A stretch of DNA of 64,000 bases from Paenibacillus helianthi (GCF_001909055.1 NZ_LVWI01000001.1:124001-188000); one strand, 5' to 3'; shown: positions 17,325-27,926, numbered from the stretch's first letter. Numbers and translations: made by a program. The notes: generated from the letters alone by a model not told the origin.

Positions 17325-19595
17325 TTATATTTTGTCCTTCAGGAGTATTCGGTAGGCACCATTCCCGCAGGAGACGCCGAGCACCTGTTTTCCTGCACGA
17401 TCAAGGGCAATTCCTTTCCAGCGAACCGCCCCCAGCTCTGTCTGATTCCAAGCCTCCCAGCTCTCACCGCCATCCCTGCTGCACAACACTTGAGAGTCTG
17501 TACCATTCATCACCATCGGTTCACAGGCAACGATTATCAGATCCTCTCCATGGTCACCAATTCCTAGAGTCAGAGCGGATACATTAAAGAGCCCATCCAC
17601 TTCAGCAGGATACAGCTTGCTCCAGGACTGGCCTCCGTTCGTACTGCGCCATAAGCCTTCTGTAATGAAGCCGGCATATATCGTATCCGGGTAACTTGGA
17701 GAATAAGCTACAGCGTTCAATACAGAGCCCAGACCTCTTCGCTTAAAAGGCAGACCTGCTCCAATGGATACCCAGTTGTCTCCGCTATCGGATGATTCCC
17801 AGATCCCTTCGGTCCATTCACCCACCAGTACCCGGCCTTCTTGTAAGGGGTTTGCCGCCAGCAGCTGATTGGCCCCGCAGGCATTCTTGACCTGATAGAC
17901 AACTACAGACAGCAAATCGGCTTCAATCCAGTTCTTCATATGCGGTATTTCCGTCATGTAGGCAGGAGGGCGAAAAGCAGTTTGCTCCCAGGTCATTCCA
18001 CTATCCGTAGAGCGGTAGATTCCAGCCCCCGATGCAATTGCTCCATCCATATACGCATAAAAGGTGTCTGCATTCACTCCGTCCTCCTGCAAAGCCTGCA
18101 CAAACAGACCGGGACTCAATGTAAGTACAGCTGAAGCAGTCTCTCCGTTGTCACGGCTGAGCGCAATACATGCGGTCCGCCCCTGACCAACTAGTCCGTA
18201 GAGATAACTCTGACGGGATGTTCGCGGTATTACAGCTGCAGTACTTCCTGAATAACCGGGTAGACCCGGGAGATTCCAAAAGCTTTTTCCGCCATCCTCA
18301 GTAACCTTCGGAGGGTGGTCAGCCATCGTAACACAGAACTTGCCCGGCTGCTCCCAAGCGGAGGTGACGGCTTCCATGCAGGTCGTTTCCAGCCCCTGAA
18401 ACTGTGCAGCCCGCCATGTCCTTCCTCTATCTGTACTAACTGCAACTCCGTACCAATTCGTCAGATAGAGGCGTTCTTCAATAAAGCGGTCAACTAGAAT
18501 TTTGGATATTGCCCATCCCGTGGCCTCCGCACGTGAACCACTGCCGAAGTGATCCATATAGGCTGGAAATCCGCTCAAATTCTCATCCTTATGCTGCCGG
18601 AGGAGCTTCCATGGTTCAGTGACGCCGCTGTCTAGACCGGATACATACAGTGGAATCGGCGGAACGGTCTGCATGTGAGGCCGGGCATCCGGGGCTGTAT
18701 ACCACAGCTGCGGGTGATGGATATCCTGTACAACTGTACCGTATCTATGCCCATCCTGGAGCAGCCCTGTCATGTCTGGCTGCCAGGTCTGCCCGCCATT
18801 CTGACTGTGGAGGATGCCATTCCAGATGCAGGCAGCACGCAGGTGCTGCGGATCCCGGATATCGCAGGCAAGCTCGGCAAAGCTTGGGCCTTCATGCAGC
18901 AGCACCCAGGATTCACCGAGGTCGGTGCTGGCATACAGCCTGCCAGCCTTGCCACGGGGCGGGTCCTGAAGCAGTCCCAACACCCCGCCGCCGTCTGTCT
19001 CGACATAATCCATATTGAGATCTTCATCGCTTATGGTTCCAGCATACAGTAATCCCGGTATACCGGGATGGAAGGCGACGCAGCCAAACCGCTCCTCCGG
19101 CAGCGAAGACTGCTTCCAGGACTCCCCTTCATCCCTGCTGATCCATAAACCGCCCGTGTAGCCCCCGGCAGCTACAATTCCCGGGTGATGAGGATCTACC
19201 GCGATAATTTCACCGTACATCCGGGTCGGCCCATTGCCGTAAAAACCCATGCCTGTACAAACCTCTCTCCAGGTGTGTCCGTCATCGTCTGATTTGTGAA
19301 CCGAGCCGTGAAATTTGCGGCTTCGCACTTCCCCCGAGCAGCGGAACAGCACCTCCGGGTGATGGGGACTAATGGCAAAGCTCTGCACCTGGTGGTGATA
19401 CGCCTTAGTGAGTCCGGCATTACGTGCTTCCCAGCGGAAGCCGCCGTCAATGCTGGCGAAGACTCCCGCCACATCGCAGCGGGCGTACAACACACCGCTT
19501 TTTGAGGGATGCTGAATCAGCCCTGTAATATAGCCGCCCCCGCCCAGCGCAGCCGGTGACCAGGTTTGCTCCGGTTTGAATGAATTCCCTTCCAC
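17325..19595 (-). CDS. BNR/Asp-box beta-propeller protein, GH74-like
   Basis: This 756-residue protein is built from repeated Asp-box motifs such as SDDDGHTW, SRDEGESW, STDLGESW, SQNGGQTW, STDRGRTW, STDSGMTW, SSDSGDNW and STNGGQSW, the pattern of a seven-bladed or double propeller. The N terminus, with GGGGYITGLIQHP and YARCDVAG, resembles GH74 xyloglucanases, where the Asp of the second motif is one of the catalytic pair. The second catalytic Asp cannot be placed with confidence. There is no signal peptide, so action would be inside the cell. The GTG at 19595 has a perfect GGAGGT 7 nt upstream; the ATG at 19610 overlaps that ribosome site. It is first in the galactomannan-type operon and could be a hydrolase on imported oligosaccharides or a sialidase-like protein. 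Confidence 0.75.
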   Translation of the reverse strand: MEGNSFKPEQTWSPAALGGGGYITGLIQHPSKSGVLYARCDVAGVFASIDGGFRWEARNAGLTKAYHHQVQSFAISPHHPEVLFRCSGEVRSRKFHGSVHKSDDDGHTWREVCTGMGFYGNGPTRMYGEIIAVDPHHPGIVAAGGYTGGLWISRDEGESWKQSSLPEERFGCVAFHPGIPGLLYAGTISDEDLNMDYVETDGGGVLGLLQDPPRGKAGRLYASTDLGESWVLLHEGPSFAELACDIRDPQHLRAACIWNGILHSQNGGQTWQPDMTGLLQDGHRYGTVVQDIHHPQLWYTAPDARPHMQTVPPIPLYVSGLDSGVTEPWKLLRQHKDENLSGFPAYMDHFGSGSRAEATGWAISKILVDRFIEERLYLTNWYGVAVSTDRGRTWRAAQFQGLETTCMEAVTSAWEQPGKFCVTMADHPPKVTEDGGKSFWNLPGLPGYSGSTAAVIPRTSRQSYLYGLVGQGRTACIALSRDNGETASAVLTLSPGLFVQALQEDGVNADTFYAYMDGAIASGAGIYRSTDSGMTWEQTAFRPPAYMTEIPHMKNWIEADLLSVVVYQVKNACGANQLLAANPLQEGRVLVGEWTEGIWESSDSGDNWVSIGAGLPFKRRGLGSVLNAVAYSPSYPDTIYAGFITEGLWRSTNGGQSWSKLYPAEVDGLFNVSALTLGIGDHGEDLIIVACEPMVMNGTDSQVLCSRDGGESWEAWNQTELGAVRWKGIALDRAGKQVLGVSCGNGAYRILLKDKI

Positions 19596-20091
19596 ATCCC
19601 TTACCTCCATTCTTCCTTGCCTCCTACTTAAGCTTACCTTCAGGCTGGATTTACGTGCATCCCTGCGAGCAACGAAATCTATTGCTGAGCAAGGAAGATG
19701 GAAAATGGGGGGCTCAAAAGTGGATTTTCTGCGAGCAGAGACAAGCCACCTTCAATTTTATAAGCATAAAATTCAATAGAGCAGCGCTCCTCGTCATCGG
19801 AGGACGCTGCTCTATGTCAATGGTTCATGGCTGCTCGCTTCAATAGATTGTAGGCATTGACGATACGAACGAGGTGATGTTCTGAATATCTTCCTCTAGC
19901 GGAGAGGACGGAACGACCTGCGTAAAAGCGGCAGCGGTCGCCTTTGTCCCCGGATTTTCAACGCTAAGGAGAATAAATAAAATCTGGGGACAACAGAGAT
20001 TGGACCACGGTTCGTTCGCGGAGCTTCCACCCAAACAGCTTACATATCTCCTGCGAAGCCGTTTCCACTTGATTCTAGAACTTAGAAGGGG
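19596..20091. other. Intergenic region without a convincing gene
   Basis: This 496-nt stretch between the sugar operon and the poly-HAMP kinase contains a strong hairpin (listed separately) and short open frames on both strands. The longest minus-strand frame is 64 codons at 19840-20034. None has a ribosome site or a recognisable family. The sequence is less codon-like than its surroundings and could be an eroded gene or a member of an intergenic repeat family. I found no second copy inside the window. Confidence 0.4.
19778..19813. terminator. Strong hairpin downstream of the poly-HAMP kinase
   Basis: AGAGCAGCG (19778-19786) pairs perfectly with CGCTGCTCT (19805-19813), with an inner CTCC/GGAG stem. 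On the minus strand it is followed by ATTGAATTTTATG, a weak U-rich run. It lies 279 nt past the kinase stop codon and is the first plausible transcription end for that operon. Confidence 0.5.
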
Positions 20092-23000
20092 TCACTTGTC
20101 TAACCATGTACGCATCATAGATAACAACTGCGCGCTGTTGACCGGTTTGGTGATATAATCCGAGCAGCCTGCTTCAAGGCACAGCTCCCGGTCTCCCTTC
20201 ATGGCTTTCGCCGTAAGTGCAAGAATAGGAAGGTGCTTGAATTTCACGTTCTGCCGGATCGCGCGGGTCGTTTCGTAACCGTCCATTCCCGGCATCATAA
20301 TATCCATTAGCACGATATCGATGTCAGGTGTCTGTTCCAGGAGATGGATAGCATCCTGGCCGTTCTCTGCAGGAATGACTTTCATATGATGGCGTTCCAA
20401 AATGGAGGTAAGTGCAAAAATGTTCCGGATGTCATCATCCACAACAAGCACTTTCTTATACTCAATCATTTCATCGGAATTATATCGTTTAACCAGCTTG
20501 TCCCTTAAACCGGACGGCAGCTCCTCCGCTTTGAGGTGCAAAAAGAGCGTCGTTTCGTCAATCAACTGGATATTCGACTTCACCTCTTTGATAACCGCCA
20601 TTTTAAAGAGCTCATCCCACTCCTTCTCCTCCTCTGACGTCAACTTCTTGCTCAGGCGGGCTACGACGGGAACCCTTTTGTTTTTGGCGTTCTTGTACAT
20701 GTCACGGACTAGGCGGATGAGATTCATATCCGGTAAGTTATTGTCCAGCACTACACAGTCGTAATCTTTGGTGTTGATCTGGTTCAAAGCTTTGCGCCCC
20801 GTGTCCACTGCTGTGAGCTTGAGATTCTGATTGCTTAGCAGTTCGACAATTTGCTTACGCTCTTGCTCATCATGGATGGCCACCAGCAAGTTGCGGCCCT
20901 TATGGTCCGCAACTTGGTTCAAACGATCAAGGGCATTCTCGAGTTCCTCGTTCGTCACCGGTTTCCGGAAGTAATCGTGAACCCCCTTTTGCAGCAGGAG
21001 CAACTCATCTTCATCGACGGTCATGACGCAAACCGGAATATGCCGCACATCGATATCGCTCTTCAACTGCTCCAATACGAGCCAACCGTTGGAATCCCCG
21101 CCAAGGTGCAAGTCCAGCGTAATCGCAATCGGAAGATACTTATGAACGAGTTCGAGGGCATCATAGCCGCTGGCTGAAATGACAGCTTTGATGCCTCTTT
21201 TACGGAGAAGATCGAGAATGATTTCATTGAATTTCTGGTCATCCTCGATAATCAGGAATACACGGTCTCCCGGCTCAATATGATCCCTGTCATCCATCAA
21301 AGCGTCTTCCTCTGCTTTAACCAGACTGCTTCTGCGTTTCGGCGGGGTGATATCGATCACCTCCGGAACATGTGTCTTTTTCGGCTCCAGTTCTGTGAAT
21401 TCCGCTTCCGTTGGAAGGTACAGATTAAATACGCTCCCCTTGCCCACTTCACTGTACAGGGTGATTTCACCGCCTAGCATTTCGGAAATCTCACGTGATA
21501 TCGCAAGGCCCAAGCCTGTTCCGCCGTATTCCCGATTCGTACTGCCGTCGGCCTGCTGGAAAGCTTCGAAAATGATCTGCTGTTTTTCATGGGGGATACC
21601 GATCCCTGTGTCGCTTACGGAAAAGCAAATGACCGTTTTGGCACGGTTCAGCGATTCATTATCCGGGTGCCAGCCCTCGCCCGCTTTCCGGATCTGAAGC
21701 ATGATCTGTCCCTGTTCCGTGAACTTAAAGGCATTTGAGAGCAAGTTTTTCAAAATTTGCTGAAGCCGTTTAAAGTCTGTCATGACACTAGCCGGCACCC
21801 CGGGATCAACCTTGATCCGGTAGTCGAGCTTCTTGGCATCCACCATATGACGGAAGGTTCGGTCCAGCCCATCTGTCAGTTCCGCCAAAGATACTTCACT
21901 GTAATCTGGCGTTATGGTGCCGGATTCGATTTTGGACAGGTCAAGAATATCATTAATAAGGTTAAGCAATTCGAGTCCGGAGTCCTGAATGGTCTTCGCG
22001 AACTTCACCTGAATCTCATGAAGATTGTCATCCGGGTTCTCGGCAAGCTGTTCAGCGAGCAACAGCAAGGAATTCAGAGGGGTACGAAGTTCATGCGACA
22101 TGTTGGCCAAGAATTCAGATTTGTACTTGGATGTGAGAGCAAGCTGTTCCGCTTTCTCCTCCAGGTAACGTTTGGCTACTTCAACCTCATGGTTTTTGCT
22201 CTCCACTTCTGCTTTCTGCAGTACGAGCAGCTTTGCTTTATCCTCCAGTTCATCATTCGTATTCCGCAGCTCCATCTGCTGCTTTTGGAGTTCTTCGGTG
22301 AGGGACTGCGACTGGATCAGCAGCTCCTCCGTACGCTGGTTCGCCTGCATGGTGTTAATCACAATTCCGATGGATTCCGTAAGCTGATCCAGGAATGCAA
22401 TGTCGATATCGCTGTAAGGACGAAAGGTTGCGAGTTCCAGAATCGCAAGTACTTGATCTTCAAAAATGATTGGCAGCAAAATGATGTTGAGAGGCGTCGC
22501 TTCTCCCAAAGCGGACGATATCACAACATAGTCACCCGGCACATTGGTAAGCAGGATCCGTTGCTTCTCGATTAGGCACTGGCCTACCAACCCTTGCCCG
22601 GCGCGGAATTCGTTCGCTAGATGTTTGCGGCTCTGGTAAGCATAGCTGGCAAACAGCTTCAGGACCGGTTCACCATCGACGGGTTCATTGATATAGAAAA
22701 CACCATGCTGCATGGACACGAGCGGAGCCAGCTCGGACAGGATCATGCGGCTGACCGCATACAAATCTCTTTGTCCTTGAAGCAACCGTGAAAATTTGGC
22801 GAGATTGGTCTTGAGCCAGTCCTGCTCTGTGTTGATTCGGGTTGTTTCCTTCAGGTTCCGGATCATTTCGTTTATATTGTCTTTGAGCGTTGCGACTTCT
22901 CCGGATGCAGATACGTCAATAGCACGTGACAGATCGCCATTCGTTACCGCTGTTGCGACGTTAGTGATGGCACGCACCTGAGTGGTAAGCGTACTCGCCA

Positions 23001-25782
23001 TGTAGTTAACGTTGTCGGTCAGGTCACGCCAAGTACCGGCTGCTCCAGGCACACTTGCTTGTCCGCCCAGTTTCCCTTCGGCGCCCACCTCCCTGGCCAC
23101 GGTGGTCACCTGGTCGGCGAAGGTCGCCAGTGTATCGATCATATTGTTGATTGTATCCGTCAGTTCGGCGATTTCGCCTTTGGCTTCCACGGTCAGTTTT
23201 TGTTTCAGGTTGCCGTTCGCAACCGCAGTCACGACCTTGGCGATTCCTCGTACCTGATCCGTCAGGTTGGTCGCCATAATGTTAACGTTATCGGTGAGGT
23301 CTTTCCAGATCCCGCCGACGCCGCGAACCTGGGCCTGTCCGCCCAGCTTTCCGTCCGTACCAACCTCACGGGCCACCCGTGTAACCTCGGAGGCGAATGA
23401 ATTCAGTTGATCCACCATCGTGTTGATCGTGTTTTTTAGTTCCAATAGTTCGCCTTTTACGTCTACAGTAATTTTCTTGGACAGGTCTCCGTTCGCTACC
23501 GCCGTTGTAACACCAGCAATGTTACGCATCTGAATAGTCAGATTGCTGGCCATGTAGTTAACGGTATCGGTCAGATCTTTCCACGTACCGGAGACATCCT
23601 TTACTTCTGCTTGCGCGCCAAGTTTACCATCCGTGCCAACCTCGCGGGCTACACGCGTAACCTCGGAGGCGAAGGTCGAGAGCTGATCCACCATCGTGTT
23701 GATCGTATTCTTCAGTTCCAGGATTTCTCCTTTTACGTCGACGGTGATTTTTTTGGATAGGTCGCCCTTAGCGACAGCCGTCGTGACGTCCGCGATATTC
23801 CGCACCTGGTCGGTCAGATTCCGGGCCATGTTATTAACGCCTTCGGTCAAGTCTTTCCAGGTCCCGCCGACCCCCTTAACCTGAGCTTGTCCGCCCAGTT
23901 TCCCATCCGTACCCACCTCTCGGGCCACCCGCGTAACTTCGGAGGAGAACATCGAGAGCTGGTCCACCATCGTGTTGATCGTATTCTTCAGTTCCAGGAT
24001 TTCTCCTTGCACATCTGCTGTGATTTTCTTGGACAGATCGCCGTTCGCTACTGCCGTCGTCACGACGGCGATGTTGCGCACTTGGTTGGTCAAGTTCGAA
24101 GCCATATAGTTTACGCTTTCGGTCAAATCGCGCCAGGTTCCGGCAACACCTTTCACTTGGGCCTGTCCACCCAGCATCCCCTCGGTTCCTACCTCCCGTG
24201 CCACCCGCGTAACCTCGGAAGCAAAGGTAGAGAGCTGCTCCACCATGGTGTTAATGGTGTTTTTAAGCTCCAGAATTTCGCCCGTCGCATTCACCGTGAT
24301 CTGCTTGGACAGGTCACCTTTCGCAACCGCAGTGGTCACTTCGGCGATATTACGCACCTGATCGGTCAGTGTACCGGCCATAAAGTTAACGCTATCCGTT
24401 AAATCCTTCCAGGTGCCGGATACTCCTTTAACATCCGCTTGGCCTCCCAGAATTCCTTCTGTAGAAACCTCGCGCGCCACCCGTGTTACCTCAGAGGCGA
24501 AGTTGCTAAGCTGATCCACCATGATGTTAATGGTGCTTTTCAATTGGAGGATCTCGCCCTTCGCATCCACGGTGATCGTCTTCGATAAGTCGCCCTTAGC
24601 CACTGCGGTTGTCACTTCAGCGATGTTACGCACCTGGTTGGTCAGGTTAGACGCCATGTAGTTTACGCTTTCGGTCAAATCCCGCCAGGTCCCGGATACG
24701 CCCTTAACATCCGCCTGCCCGCCGAGTATCCCTTCCGTACCGACCTCGCGCGCCATCCGGGTTACCTCGGAAGCGAAGGTCGACAACTGATCCACCATGG
24801 TATTGATGGTGTTCTTAAGCTCCAGAATTTCGCCTTGCACATCTGCAGTTATCTTCTTCGACAGGTCGCCATTTGCAACCGCTGTTGTAACCACCGCGAT
24901 GTTACGCACCTGGTTGGTCAGGTTGGACGCCATGTAGTTTACGCTTTCGGTCAAATCCCGCCAAGTCCCGGATACGTCTTTAACGTCAGCCTGCCCGCCG
25001 AGCTTACCCTCCGTACCGACTTCACGCGCCACACGGGTAACCTCCGAAGAGAACATGGAGAGCTGGTCCACCATGGTGTTGATCGTATTTTTCAGTTCGA
25101 GGATTTCTCCCCGTGCATTTACTGTGATTTGCTTCGACAGATCCCCATTGGCTACGGCCGTTGTTACTGCCGCGATATTACGCACTTGATCGGTGAGGTT
25201 CGTAGCCATGTAATTCACGCTATCCGTAAGATCTTTCCAGGTCCCCGAAACACCTTTAACATCTGCCTGGCCGCCTAAAATCCCTTCCGTACCGACCTCA
25301 CGCGCCACACGAGTAACCTCGGAGGCAAAGGTGCTGAGCTGATTCACCATCATATTAATGTTGCTTGCCGTTCTCTGGAATTCCCCGGTGAGCGGTCTTC
25401 CTTCGATTTCCAGTTCCACCTTCTGGGACAGATCGCCTTTGGCTACGGCGTTAATCACCCGAACCATCTCGCTCGTCGGTTGAATCAAATCAATGACTAG
25501 CCCATTGAGCGAATTGGTGATCGTTTCCCATGAACCACCCAGATTTTTCTGCACAAATCTTCTCGACAGATTGCCTTCTTTACCAACAACCTTGGCTACG
25601 GTCTGAACTTCATAGACTAGTCCTTCTTGAATATCCATGATCTCATTAAACGTATCCGCTACCTTGCCGGCTATACCTGTGCGGTCATAGGGCATTCTAT
25701 AGGTGAAGTTGCCTTTTTTCATTGCCATTAAGGCGTTAAGCAGTTCACCGGCGTCAATTTGATCATCGTTTTTTTCGTTCAT
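20092..25782 (-). CDS. Soluble poly-HAMP hybrid histidine kinase
   Basis: This 1,896-residue protein has no membrane segment, so it should be cytosolic. After a divergent N-terminal HAMP region come nine repeat units of about 92 residues. Each carries [12 protein letters not shown], [14 protein letters not shown] and [14 protein letters not shown] motifs, as in fungal group III (Nik1-type) kinases. Then follow a GAF domain (~1010-1160), a coiled coil and HisKA with [10 protein letters not shown] (His near 1230). An HATPase with NLLSNAFKF comes next, and then three receivers. REC1 ([16 protein letters not shown]) and REC3 ([20 protein letters not shown]) look active; REC2 lacks the usual Thr and Lys context and seems degenerate. 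The ATG at 25782 has AAGGAT upstream; a GTG at 25800 is possible. It overlaps the upstream kinase gene by about 20 bp, so the two are cotranscribed. Confidence 0.9.
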   Translation of the reverse strand: MNEKNDDQIDAGELLNALMAMKKGNFTYRMPYDRTGIAGKVADTFNEIMDIQEGLVYEVQTVAKVVGKEGNLSRRFVQKNLGGSWETITNSLNGLVIDLIQPTSEMVRVINAVAKGDLSQKVELEIEGRPLTGEFQRTASNINMMVNQLSTFASEVTRVAREVGTEGILGGQADVKGVSGTWKDLTDSVNYMATNLTDQVRNIAAVTTAVANGDLSKQITVNARGEILELKNTINTMVDQLSMFSSEVTRVAREVGTEGKLGGQADVKDVSGTWRDLTESVNYMASNLTNQVRNIAVVTTAVANGDLSKKITADVQGEILELKNTINTMVDQLSTFASEVTRMAREVGTEGILGGQADVKGVSGTWRDLTESVNYMASNLTNQVRNIAEVTTAVAKGDLSKTITVDAKGEILQLKSTINIMVDQLSNFASEVTRVAREVSTEGILGGQADVKGVSGTWKDLTDSVNFMAGTLTDQVRNIAEVTTAVAKGDLSKQITVNATGEILELKNTINTMVEQLSTFASEVTRVAREVGTEGMLGGQAQVKGVAGTWRDLTESVNYMASNLTNQVRNIAVVTTAVANGDLSKKITADVQGEILELKNTINTMVDQLSMFSSEVTRVAREVGTDGKLGGQAQVKGVGGTWKDLTEGVNNMARNLTDQVRNIADVTTAVAKGDLSKKITVDVKGEILELKNTINTMVDQLSTFASEVTRVAREVGTDGKLGAQAEVKDVSGTWKDLTDTVNYMASNLTIQMRNIAGVTTAVANGDLSKKITVDVKGELLELKNTINTMVDQLNSFASEVTRVAREVGTDGKLGGQAQVRGVGGIWKDLTDNVNIMATNLTDQVRGIAKVVTAVANGNLKQKLTVEAKGEIAELTDTINNMIDTLATFADQVTTVAREVGAEGKLGGQASVPGAAGTWRDLTDNVNYMASTLTTQVRAITNVATAVTNGDLSRAIDVSASGEVATLKDNINEMIRNLKETTRINTEQDWLKTNLAKFSRLLQGQRDLYAVSRMILSELAPLVSMQHGVFYINEPVDGEPVLKLFASYAYQSRKHLANEFRAGQGLVGQCLIEKQRILLTNVPGDYVVISSALGEATPLNIILLPIIFEDQVLAILELATFRPYSDIDIAFLDQLTESIGIVINTMQANQRTEELLIQSQSLTEELQKQQMELRNTNDELEDKAKLLVLQKAEVESKNHEVEVAKRYLEEKAEQLALTSKYKSEFLANMSHELRTPLNSLLLLAEQLAENPDDNLHEIQVKFAKTIQDSGLELLNLINDILDLSKIESGTITPDYSEVSLAELTDGLDRTFRHMVDAKKLDYRIKVDPGVPASVMTDFKRLQQILKNLLSNAFKFTEQGQIMLQIRKAGEGWHPDNESLNRAKTVICFSVSDTGIGIPHEKQQIIFEAFQQADGSTNREYGGTGLGLAISREISEMLGGEITLYSEVGKGSVFNLYLPTEAEFTELEPKKTHVPEVIDITPPKRRSSLVKAEEDALMDDRDHIEPGDRVFLIIEDDQKFNEIILDLLRKRGIKAVISASGYDALELVHKYLPIAITLDLHLGGDSNGWLVLEQLKSDIDVRHIPVCVMTVDEDELLLLQKGVHDYFRKPVTNEELENALDRLNQVADHKGRNLLVAIHDEQERKQIVELLSNQNLKLTAVDTGRKALNQINTKDYDCVVLDNNLPDMNLIRLVRDMYKNAKNKRVPVVARLSKKLTSEEEKEWDELFKMAVIKEVKSNIQLIDETTLFLHLKAEELPSGLRDKLVKRYNSDEMIEYKKVLVVDDDIRNIFALTSILERHHMKVIPAENGQDAIHLLEQTPDIDIVLMDIMMPGMDGYETTRAIRQNVKFKHLPILALTAKAMKGDRELCLEAGCSDYITKPVNSAQLLSMMRTWLDK
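22900..25370 (-). repeat. Nine tandem ~276-bp HAMP-coding repeats
   Basis: The coding sequence for the HAMP array is a direct tandem repeat with a period of about 276 bp (92 codons). Counting [16 protein letters not shown]-type motifs gives nine units. Units 2 and 5 encode an identical run of 63 residues from GTWRDL to MVDQLS although they are three units apart, while other units differ more. That pattern is typical of recent duplication or gene conversion. Boundaries are approximate. Confidence 0.8.
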
Positions 25783-27022
25783 TTGGTTTTGATCCTTCAC
25801 GGTAGCCTACCCCTTTTGCATCATATATTTTTGAATAGTGCGGTTTGACTTCAATCGTAAAAATGAACGTTGCTCCAGGTCCATTCGACGGTTCAACCCA
25901 AATCGTACCGCCCATTAGTTCGACCAGCGATTTGCTGATCGATAATCCAAGCCCCGTGCCTCCGAACTTCCGTGTGGTTGAGGCATCGAGCTGGGAGAAT
26001 GGCTGAAACAGTTCGTTTATTTTATCCGGAGGGATACCGATCCCGGTATCTTTAATCATAAATTCAAGCGTAAGCGAACTTTCCGTCTCCGCCAGCTTGT
26101 TAACCATTATGTATACACTGCCTTCAGGTGTAAACTTTACTGCATTGCCTACAAGATTATTCAGCACCTGACGCAGGCGGTTCATATCCCCTTTTATGCT
26201 AGATGGCACTAATGGATCAACCATTAACATCATTTCCAGATTCCGTTCTCTGGTTTGAGCCGTGAACAAATCAATGGTTTCATTCAGGCAGTGCTGAAGG
26301 GAAAAGGGTGCCTCCTCCAACTCTATCTTTCCGGATTCGATTTTGGAAAAATCAAGGATATGGTTAATGACAGAGAGCAGTGCATTGCCGCTTTTGTGGA
26401 TAATCCCTGCCATCTCAGCGTATTCTTCCGGCAAATCGCAGGCCTGAAGCAGATCCGACATGCCAATGATTCCATTCAGTGGAGTCCGGATTTCATGGCT
26501 CATCATGGCCAGAAATTCCGATTTCACACGGGAGGCGATTTCCGCAGCTTCCTTTGCCTTACTGAGCGCCTGATTGGTTTTTTCCATCTGCCTCGTTTGT
26601 TTCTGCAACATTTCACTTTGTATCTGAAGGGCTTTGTTAGCTTCATACATGCTGACGTAACCCTCAATTTTGGATTTGAAAATTTGCGGAATAACGGGTT
26701 TCGTCATATAATCCACTGCACCGACGGAATAGCTGGCGACGATATGCTCCATTGTATTACTGGTGACCGTCATAAAAATGATTGGCACGTATTTGTTTTT
26801 CTCCCGGGTACGGATGATACTGGCGGTCTCAAACCCGTCCATTTCCGGCATGTGCACATCCATGACAATAACAGCAAATTCCTCTTCCAATAAACACCGC
26901 AAAGCTTCCATCCCGGAATATGCGCGAACCAAACGATAGGGTTCTCCGCTGAGAATTGCCTCAATGGCAATCAGGTTTTCCGGGTGACCGTCTACGAGCA
27001 GGATGTTGACTGGAAAATTCAT
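25763..27022 (-). CDS. Response-regulator/histidine-kinase hybrid (REC-HisKA-HATPase)
   Basis: This is a 419-residue cytosolic protein with an N-terminal receiver (about 5-125), a coiled coil, HisKA with [11 protein letters not shown], and an HATPase with [18 protein letters not shown] and [13 protein letters not shown]. The receiver keeps the phosphoacceptor Asp ([13 protein letters not shown]) and the Thr and Lys positions (FMTVTSN, YMTKP). Its acidic pocket reads LLVDGHPEN where family members have VDDHPEN, so one Mg-binding Asp is replaced by Gly. The ATG at 27022 follows AGGTGAGGAG; the frame is open to 27079 without a ribosome site. It directly precedes and slightly overlaps the poly-HAMP kinase gene, and the two probably form one signalling unit. 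Confidence 0.9.
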   Translation of the reverse strand: MNFPVNILLVDGHPENLIAIEAILSGEPYRLVRAYSGMEALRCLLEEEFAVIVMDVHMPEMDGFETASIIRTREKNKYVPIIFMTVTSNTMEHIVASYSVGAVDYMTKPVIPQIFKSKIEGYVSMYEANKALQIQSEMLQKQTRQMEKTNQALSKAKEAAEIASRVKSEFLAMMSHEIRTPLNGIIGMSDLLQACDLPEEYAEMAGIIHKSGNALLSVINHILDFSKIESGKIELEEAPFSLQHCLNETIDLFTAQTRERNLEMMLMVDPLVPSSIKGDMNRLRQVLNNLVGNAVKFTPEGSVYIMVNKLAETESSLTLEFMIKDTGIGIPPDKINELFQPFSQLDASTTRKFGGTGLGLSISKSLVELMGGTIWVEPSNGPGATFIFTIEVKPHYSKIYDAKGVGYREGSKPNERKKR

Positions 27023-27597
27023 GGCTCTCCTCACCTTCCAACTTCTGGAATCTCTTCTCGTGTTATATTTCAAAAACATAGGTTATATACCCGTATCTTT
27101 AAAGGGTGAAACTCAGATTCCGCAAGCACCCTTATGAACTGACAAAGGACAGGGAGCACTTGCCCTGTCCTTTGTTAATAGATGAGGATAAACGCTAATG
27201 GCCTTGCGGCTCGGTCAAGGTTTACAGCTCGACTCTCCAATTGCCCATCATCTTGGCGACTTCCGGATCGCGGTACTATAAGAAAAGACTCTCGGTTTTG
27301 TACTGCTGATTGCCTTGGTAATACCAACAAGACATCAGTCATGAACTACGGAAAAACTCAGCTCTGAATAAAGATGGTACGTCATCAGCTATTACATATA
27401 TCGATCGTGATAGTAGACTTAATGGAATCAATACAATTCAATTGAATTGAATCAAAGCCTGGATGTCTTTCGTGCATAGTTCTTTGAGATGAGACGCACA
27501 CTATTCAAGTGATATGCCCTATCTGGGAAACAGCCAAGATAATATACTTATGCCCTTTGGCAAAATTATTCGAGAATACGATGAGGAGGCACAAGTA
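27023..27597. other. Intergenic region upstream of the kinase pair
   Basis: This 575-nt gap must hold the divergent promoters of the kinase operon (minus) and the 59-residue gene (plus). It contains a hairpin at 27144-27173 and a perfect 16-bp palindrome at 27434-27449 (CAATTCAA followed by TTGAATTG). I see no gene of recognisable family; short frames at 27182-27367 and elsewhere lack ribosome sites. Confidence 0.4.
27144..27173. terminator. Perfect hairpin, terminator-like
   Basis: AAAGGACAGGG (27144-27154) pairs perfectly with CCCTGTCCTTT (27163-27173) around an 8-nt loop. On the plus strand it is followed by GTTAATAG and on the minus strand by GTCAGTT, so the U-tract consists mainly of the three Ts inside the stem end. 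No gene ends just before it on either strand. It may isolate the kinase promoter from upstream transcription. Confidence 0.5.
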
Positions 27598-27777
27598 ATG
27601 TCCAATAAAAAAAGTTACTATGCATTTGAGGAGCCGCTTGGCACCACAATTGAATTTCAAGCCACAAGCTTACAACAGGCCATGGTAATTAAAAAGAAGA
27701 AGGCTCATGAAATGGGAATTCCTAAAGAGGCTTTTGAACTTACTAGCATACGCAAGAAACCAACCCAGAGCGCATGA
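27598..27777 (+). CDS. Hypothetical small protein, 59 residues
   Basis: I do not recognise the family. It is a short, lysine-rich protein (MSNKKSYYAFEEPLG, then VIKKKKAHEMG, ending in RKKPTQSA) with one hydrophobic-to-amphipathic segment but no membrane helix or signal peptide. The ATG at 27598 has an excellent AGGAGG 9 nt upstream, which is the main reason to believe it is translated; the frame stays open upstream to 27514 without a ribosome site. It stands alone on the plus strand between two minus-strand units. Confidence 0.7.
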   Translation: MSNKKSYYAFEEPLGTTIEFQATSLQQAMVIKKKKAHEMGIPKEAFELTSIRKKPTQSA

Positions 27778-27886
27778 GCCTAATTCGAGTGGCTTCCTCA
27801 TACATGCATAAAGCCATTACGATTTCATTAGGCGTCGGATTCGGTTCTACTGATTATTTTGGAAGGCAATTCGCAAGCTGTTACTT

Positions 27887-27926
27887 ATTAAAAAGCCTGA
27901 CATTCACCAGTTAGTGAGTCAGGCTT
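27887..27926 (-). terminator. Intrinsic terminator after the AlkD gene
   Basis: On the minus strand, AAGCCTGAC (27926-27918) pairs with GTCAGGCTT (27901-27893), with an inner CAC/GTG helix. The stem runs into TTTTTAATAAG. It is about 110 nt past the AlkD-family stop codon. Read on the plus strand it also follows the 59-residue gene, but there the U-tract is poor. Confidence 0.75.

Noticed and set aside
19576..19779. 67-codon plus-strand frame starting inside the BNR gene
   Set aside because: It overlaps the start of a well supported opposite-strand gene and has no ribosome site; kept only as part of the unassigned intergenic block.
21757..22575. Plus-strand frame of 272 codons inside the poly-HAMP kinase gene
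   Set aside because: It is antisense to the kinase domain coding region with no start signal or family resemblance.
22900..25370. Regularly spaced repeats resembling an array such as CRISPR
   Set aside because: The period is about 276 bp, the units are diverged and stay in one reading frame, and they encode HAMP domains; there are no short spacers.
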